Of a stretch of 64,000 nt of DNA, positions 59,201 through 64,000 are shown piece by piece (position 1 is the first letter of the stretch; the number at the start of each line of letters is the position of its first letter). Source of the stretch: Trifolium pratense (lineage: Eukaryota; Streptophyta; Magnoliopsida; Fabales; Fabaceae); contig NC_060059.1 of NCBI RefSeq assembly GCF_020283565.1, positions 40,912,338 to 40,976,337 of the forward strand, written 5' to 3'. The notes below the pieces were generated by a model, which made no database searches, had not been told where the DNA came from, and was given only the letters and a program-made list of their open reading frames with translations. The position numbers were made by a program, and so were the translations under genes.

Positions 59201-61014
59201 TTGATGGGAAATTTTAATTTTAAAATTCCGCTGCGTTTATAAAAGTGTTTATGAATCGATTTCCCAACAATTCATACTATGTCTATTACTGTTATGCCAA
59301 TCTTTACACCTTAAACAAGGTATGTAACCTTTTTCCAAGATAGTAAGTTTACCCCCAACGAAATCAACATTGTTTACTGATAAGGGGAAATACAAGATGG
59401 AATTCATGTTAGTATTAAAAGTGTCACTTTATATTCTATTCAGTGCCTGCTTCTTTCCTCAATAAACAATAGTCTGCCTTAAATATGGATACCATAATTT
59501 CTTTGCTTCTTTCTTCATAACTAGTATCTGAATTTCATGAATTTGTTTGATGCCAAAATTTGACCTAATATACTTATTTCTCAGCTTCGTGAATCGAAGG
59601 GAATGACAACAATTAAACTCCGTCCACATTGTGGAGAGGTACTTATTGGTATATATTTTCTTTGTTTTGATATTTGTTAATTTGTTGTATGGTTAATTGA
59701 TGTATCATACTCTATTCAGACTGGTGTTACTGCTATTGAACATCTTGCTGCAGCCTTTCTTACGGCTCATAACATTTCGCATGGAATTAAATTGAGAAAA
59801 TCTCCTGTGCTTCAATATTTGTATTATCTAGCTCAGGTATGGTCCATGTTTCAATAGATTGCAAAATTTTGATGTATATGCAGTGACTAATTGGTCGCGG
59901 GTATTTATTATCAGATTGGGCTGGCAATGTCTCCCCTCAGCAATAACTCCCTATTCAAAGAATTACATCAGAATCCTTTTCCAAAGTTCTTCTCGAGGGG
60001 TTTGAATGTATCACTTTCCACTGATGATCCGCTCCAATTTCACTTGTTAAAGGAACCATTGGTTCAAGAATATAGCAATGCTGCTTCTGTAAGTACCAAG
60101 ATCTCTCTCTCTCTCTCTCTATCCATGGCTTAAAAACAGTTGAAGTTGACAGTCAGGAAATTTCTTCCTCTGCAGACATGGAAATTGAGCTCATGTGATT
60201 TGTGTGAGCTTGCCCGAAATTCAGTTTATCAGTCAGGTTTCTCACATGCCTTAAAGGTAAACATATCTTGACTTTGAGCCTTCTGTAAAGAAAATTCTCT
60301 ACTCCTAAGGCATAACTGTTTTCTTACCTCTAAAGATCCCAAGTATGGATGACATGTGTACAACTTTAGAAAAAAATTCAGAAAGTGCACTGTTGTCCAC
60401 TCTAATTCGGTATTTTTTATTTGAGATTTAGAAACTTGTAACTGACATAATTATTTGTATTGAAAAATTAAAAAGAATATTTTTATGCACTGTCTATATT
60501 GAGGATCTAATGTGTTGCCAAACAATAATAGCTCATAACTGTGAAGTACTTGCCTACTATTTAAATTTTTGTTATAATGATCAAACTATCTTGTACTCAA
60601 CTGATTAGCTTTTCTTGTGTTGTTAGTCACACTGGATTGGCAAGGAGTATTACAAGAGAGGGCCAAATGGAAATGACATTCGCAAAACAAATGTTCCTCA
60701 CATCCGGATGGAATACCGAGACACGGTATGAGATCAATGCATGATTAAATTACCATTTGTAAATTGAACACTGCTCCAAACATGAATTTGGATCCAATTA
60801 TTTATACTAGATTCTCTTCATGTTTAGTTGAAATATGCCATTTCAAACATCAACAAGCACAACTAATCAGAATTTGAAATACATTGTAATTAATTTAGTT
60901 TACTCAAATACCTTATTTTCCTTACTTTGATTGCTATGCTTGCAGATTTGGAGAGATGAGATGCAACTGGTTTATTTGGGCAAAGCTAGCATTCCTGAAG
61001 TTTTAGACATATAA
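53245..61014 (+). CDS. AMPD: AMP deaminase, exon 13 interrupted by a solo LTR
   Basis: Converts AMP to IMP and ammonia; the Arabidopsis orthologue FAC1 is essential for zygote development. Nineteen exons join in frame: 53245-53446, 54091-54260, 54368-54551, 54718-54896, 55024-55075, 55177-55304, 55415-55594, 55912-55979, 56073-56215, 57006-57067, 57156-57269, 57454-57594, 57871-57978 plus 59275-59319, 59585-59638, 59720-59836, 59915-60088, 60176-60256, 60627-60725, 60946-61014. Without the LTR the product is 789 aa. Seen: N-terminal hydrophobic segment (about 5-26), zinc motif H339-x-H341 in [13 protein letters not shown]607CGE610, ISH631G, and STD686D687PL. With the LTR in place, reading runs into TAG at 57994 after about 582 residues and loses all catalytic residues after H341. 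The segment after HCGE is TGVTAIEH, two residues longer than the AGDIDH I recall for Arabidopsis. Confidence 0.9.
53830..53950. repeat. Tandem repeat, three units of about 34-38 bp
   Basis: TGTCAGACATTAGGACACAC followed by CTTTRATYARAAG occurs three times with minor changes, in AMP deaminase intron 1. The words resemble the GTGTCGGACAC repeat at 52960-53140. Confidence 0.7.
56235..56360. repeat. Stowaway-like MITE end in AMP deaminase intron 9
   Basis: GAATGGAGGGAGTAATAT at 56336-56353 is a typical plant Stowaway terminus read outward. The facing terminus is only weakly visible near 56235. A diverged copy of the same end type lies at 61072. Confidence 0.4.
57979..59269 (+). mobile_element. 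Solo LTR in AMP deaminase exon 13
   Basis: The insert starts TGTTGGTGTAAGCCC and ends GATTTCCCAACA, the TG..CA ends of an LTR with TGTTGG/CCAACA inverted termini. ATTCA flanks it at 57974-57978 and 59270-59274, the 5-bp duplication of LTR-element integration. Length is 1291 bp. It contains a TATA box (CTATAAATAG at 58929-58938) in sense orientation and no gag-pol coding. No internal second LTR was found, so recombination between two LTRs is inferred. A Copia origin is a guess. Confidence 0.85.
60102..60120. repeat. (CT)n microsatellite
   Basis: About nine CT units in AMP deaminase intron 16, just after the splice donor. Confidence 0.7.
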
Positions 61015-62994
61015 TATAACATGCTGGCATGTGCTTCATCCACACTTGAAAAATCAAGCTGTAAACAGGTTATACTCCCTCCGTGCCATAATATAAGAAA
61101 AAAATGGTCATATTTTTTTAGATCGAGTAGTATCACTATTTTTCTCTCTGATGATGACTGTCTGCTTGTGGTTTTAGTGTTGTTGGTGTTTGTATTTTTC
61201 CCACAGCCTCCACAGATGATTGAGCCTGTTCCCTTGTAGGTTGAAAATGAGTTCCGCATATCCACTCAACCTCGAATGATGGCATCTGAGGGCCGACCCT
61301 ATTTAATGGTTAGACTCGGCACATACGCGATACTAAGACTGAAGATGTTATTCATCTATATTCCATGTGATCAATCAGCTTCAGCAAGACTAGTAGAACT
61401 TCAAATCATCATGGAAAGTGTTTTCTCATATTGACATGGCTAATCTCTTCTTTATTTTCACTTTTAGCATTATGCATAAGGTTCTCATCAAATGGTAATA
61501 CTAATAAGTACAAGGTTTCCATAGCTAATCTCTTTTATATGCCTAATCTAAAATACTTTATCAATAACTGGGGAGTATGATATTTTGTATCATTTTAAAG
61601 GTTATGTAATTATGCTCCTCACAAAAGATTGAATCTTAACTTGAGTTTGTTAAACTTTAAGCAACAGTCCAAGCAAAGAGAAGGAAGTGCGACTCATAAT
61701 CAATCCAATTGATGATTGTTGGTGCTGCGTCAAGCCTTGGGACCGAGTGTGTCTGTGTCTCTGTATCGTTGGATTTGTTTTATTAAGATATTTATGAGAA
61801 GACAAAAATTAAGAGAAAGGGTGAAGATAAATAACATTGTTTTTCACGTTGTCACGTGTCCGCGTGTTTTGTGAAAAGAAACCTTCGTCCTGTTAAGCAT
61901 TATTCTTATCGGATTGGTCAATTTGGACGAGATTTGTTGTTCTTTTACAATTACCCTTCTTCTTGCTAGAGATGTCTCTTCCCTTTTAGGACTTGATTAG
62001 AAGAATGTTCATATGTAATTTTTTCCTCAAGTGTTTTGGATTTTTCATTTCTTTTATCCAATTTTGGATAATTTGGAATGTATAGAGGTTATTTGAACAC
62101 CACCTAATATATTGCACTATCATCAATTCACTTTGAGTTAAAACAAAGCATGGTTAAACATGTTAATGCATTCCTTAATTTGATAAATATGTTTATCTTG
62201 AAGTAGACTCAATATTCTTTGCCTAGCTCTAGCTCATAAAAAATAGGATAATTTCCTCAACTTGTGGCAAGATGCTGTGGACACTTGTTTCAATCATATT
62301 TGCTTAGTAGCTATGGAGCCACAACCACCCTTTCATTGAAAACAATAATATCCCAACATAAGCATATATTCATATGGAAAAGATTATAATGCTGCATATA
62401 TATACCATCCAAAAAAAGTTATCCAAACAGAGAATTGTAGATGAAGATATTAGAGATTTAATTATTTGCATATAGCCAAATATATTATATGGAACAAGAT
62501 TCTCTTTGATTTGGAATGGATATACACTTTTGGCATTTCAGTTAGGGTAGTTGTGTCGTTTAGCGGCTTTCCAAACTTTTATATCATCGGAAAGAAAAAT
62601 TATCCCCAACAGAAAGTATATATTATATAAAGGATGATCACTTTTTGACCACCATATATTGATAATATGCATTTAGCATCTCATACTTTTACCAGATTAG
62701 TAAAAGTAATTTTATTTCGCTTCCATTGACTAGTTTGTCAAAAAAGAAGTAATTCACTTAGTTGAATCATACTTAGATGCTTTCACCAGTTATCAGCTCC
62801 ACACTTGGCTACCCAGCGTTTACGGTTGGCACGATAACTGATGACCAACCAATATACTTTTGACTTGATTCAACACTCACCTTGAATCTTGACTAATCCA
62901 CTTTTCATTTAATTAAACACAAGTGTATAATCTAAGTATTAGAGAGCATAATCTAATTTAGATATGAATCGAAGATACAAGACCTTTTTGCAAG
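61015..62994. other. AMP deaminase 3' flank and spacer
   Basis: A Stowaway terminus ACTCCCTCCGTGCCATAATA lies at 61074-61093, in or near the 3' UTR. The rest is AT-rich. No gene was recognised on either strand. Confidence 0.45.
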
Positions 62995-63001
62995 TATATA
63001 A
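62995..63001 (+). promoter_or_regulatory. Probable TATA box of the EF-hand gene
   Basis: TATATAA-like TATATAAG straddles 62995-63002, about 75-80 bp upstream of the ATG at 63076. Confidence 0.5.
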
Positions 63002-63075
63002 GTTCTAGCATTTTCAAAACCATACTCCAACTTAGAGAGAGTAAATAATATACTTACATAAGATATAAATTAAAA

Positions 63076-63375
63076 ATGCCTGTGTTCATCCCTATTAGAG
63101 ATCCGGAGTTCAAATCAAAGGGTCTTCCACAAAATATAGCCATGACAGAAAAACAAATAAGGGATATATTGATGAAAGCAGATAGTAATGGAGATGGTAG
63201 TTTGAGCAAAGATGAACTTAAGAAAGCTTTCAAGGAATTTGGTTCAAGGATGCCTTGTTGGAGAGTTTCTTGTTGTCTAAGAAAAGCTGATACCAACCGT
63301 GATGGGAAAATCAGTAAGGAAGAAATTGATCTTGTTGTTGATTATGTCTTAGCATGGATTGAGTCCAAGAATTAG
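63076..63375 (+). CDS. Small EF-hand calcium-binding protein
   Basis: A single-exon gene of 99 aa, probably a calcium sensor or buffer. Two canonical EF-hand loops are visible: D36-S-N-G-D-G-S-L-S-K-D-E47 and D72-T-N-R-D-G-K-I-S-K-E-E83, both with the acidic residue at loop position 12 needed for calcium. Helices flank each loop (TEKQIRDILMKA before the first; IDLVVDYVLAWIE after the second). The linker holds three Cys (61, 66, 67). No signal peptide, membrane segment or myristoylation Gly is present. The length suits a short two-EF plant protein rather than a broken calmodulin. Target unknown. Confidence 0.88.
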   Translation: MPVFIPIRDPEFKSKGLPQNIAMTEKQIRDILMKADSNGDGSLSKDELKKAFKEFGSRMPCWRVSCCLRKADTNRDGKISKEEIDLVVDYVLAWIESKN

Positions 63376-63710
63376 TTATGCTTTAGTACTTACTAGCTAT
63401 AGATGCAAAACTAATTACCTATGCTATTTTTCTTTTCTTTTTTTTTCCTTTCTGTTTTTACCTATGTTATGTACATATAGTGACTTCATGTAAAATTAAT
63501 CTTGAGTTTTTATGAGATTAATGAAACTGTTAAATTTAACTTTTGATCTTCTCATAGTATATACTAGATATTAGCCAATTAGAGATTGATTTTACATATG
63601 AAAATATGTGTTTCAAGTGTTTGTTTTGGAGGTAACATTGATTTTGAATGAATTGATTATGTAAAATTATTTTAGATAAAAAGTGAATTCATTTATATTC
63701 GAACGGTTAT
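63376..63710. other. EF-hand gene 3' flank
   Basis: Probable 3' UTR and spacer up to the junction with the LINE fragment. Nothing else was recognised. Confidence 0.4.
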
Positions 63711-64000
63711 ACTTGCTAGCGCTGAACAAGGAGGTGAGCGTGGCTGAGATGAAAAGAGGGGTGGGGGAAACCATAGAATGGGATTTTCGGTGGCGTAGAG
63801 AGTTGTTTGAGTGGGAGTCGGAGATGCTTCAATATATGATGGATGAAATTGGGTCGGTGTCATTTCAATTAGGGAACAGAGATCATGTGGTTTGGCTAGG
63901 CGATCCTTCGAAAAGCTATTCTGTTAAGTCGGCATACAAAGTCTTAACGGAAGACAGCAATTCGGAGAACCAGTTGCCATTTAAGAAGCTATGGATCAAG
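63711..64000 (+). mobile_element. LINE reverse-transcriptase ORF fragment, open at the window edge
   Basis: One frame is open from about 63710 to the last base and reads LNKEVSVAEMKRGVGETIEW, then FRWRRELFEWE, VVWLGDPSKSYSVKSAYKVL and KKLWIK. This is the region between the reverse transcriptase and the zinc-binding domain of plant LINE ORF2 proteins (W..D....YSVKSAY). The 5' part of ORF2 is missing, consistent with 5' truncation near 63700. GC content is clearly higher than in the flank. Confidence 0.75.

Noticed and set aside
57979..59269. Considered as a very long intron of AMP deaminase
   Set aside because: Ends are TG..CA with a 5-bp duplication; no proper acceptor AG is present at the right junction, and family alignment places it inside a conserved exon.
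62730..62760. TTTGTCAAAAAAGAAGTAATT as another retroposition footprint
   Set aside because: Only about 8 bp of possible duplication (AAGTAATT), too short and AT-rich to separate from chance.

Overview
The window is nuclear DNA from a flowering plant. Split genes with GT..AG introns, AT-rich spacers, plant-only families (CYP707A, WEB1, GUX, UGT72, TIR-NBS) and dense small transposons show this. The style of the TNL gene and of the SINE, Helitron and MITE repeats suggests a legume, probably of the Medicago/Trifolium group. That placement is an inference and no search was run.

Layout, left to right: retroposons and MITEs (1-1022); a nine-exon CYP707A-type ABA 8'-hydroxylase (+, 3625-7371); a transposon-rich spacer with a Tourist-like element (8471-9214) and a Mutator-like element carrying a hairpin array (9978-10421); a peroxisomal SCP2 gene (+, 12165-13555); a secreted alpha-amylase (+, 15029-17135); a WEB1-type coiled-coil gene (-, 22128-19078); Helitron and LTR debris (24091-26534); VPS11 (+, 27477-32199); a long repeat-rich tract ending in a Helitron 3' terminus (40086); a frameshifted UGT72-type glucosyltransferase (+, 40308-41725); a GUX/PGSIP-type GT8 gene (-, 46159-42372) with tRNA-Arg(CCT) antisense in an intron; a broken TIR-NBS gene (-, 51505-49294); a 19-exon AMP deaminase (+, 53245-61014) whose exon 13 holds a solo LTR; a two-EF-hand protein (+, 63076-63375); and a LINE fragment running off the right edge.

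The genes are ordinary independent plant loci, not a cluster or pathway. I rebuilt exon joins from splice signals and reading-frame phase. CYP707A, SCP2, amylase, WEB1, VPS11, GUX and AMP deaminase (ignoring the LTR) all keep frame through every junction. Three loci are damaged: UGT72 (1-nt frameshift), TIR-NBS (small deletion with frameshift, no LRR exons) and AMP deaminase (solo LTR with stop codon).

The unusual biology is in the mobile DNA. There are several SINE families with 12-17 bp target-site duplications. There is also a series of very small retroposition footprints: a poly(A) tail plus about 4-10 nt, flanked by 9-19 bp duplications. One lies in frame in the WEB1 coding exon and added 11 codons. 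The hairpin-array MULE-like element is the best candidate for a little-described repeat. I found no previously undescribed protein system.
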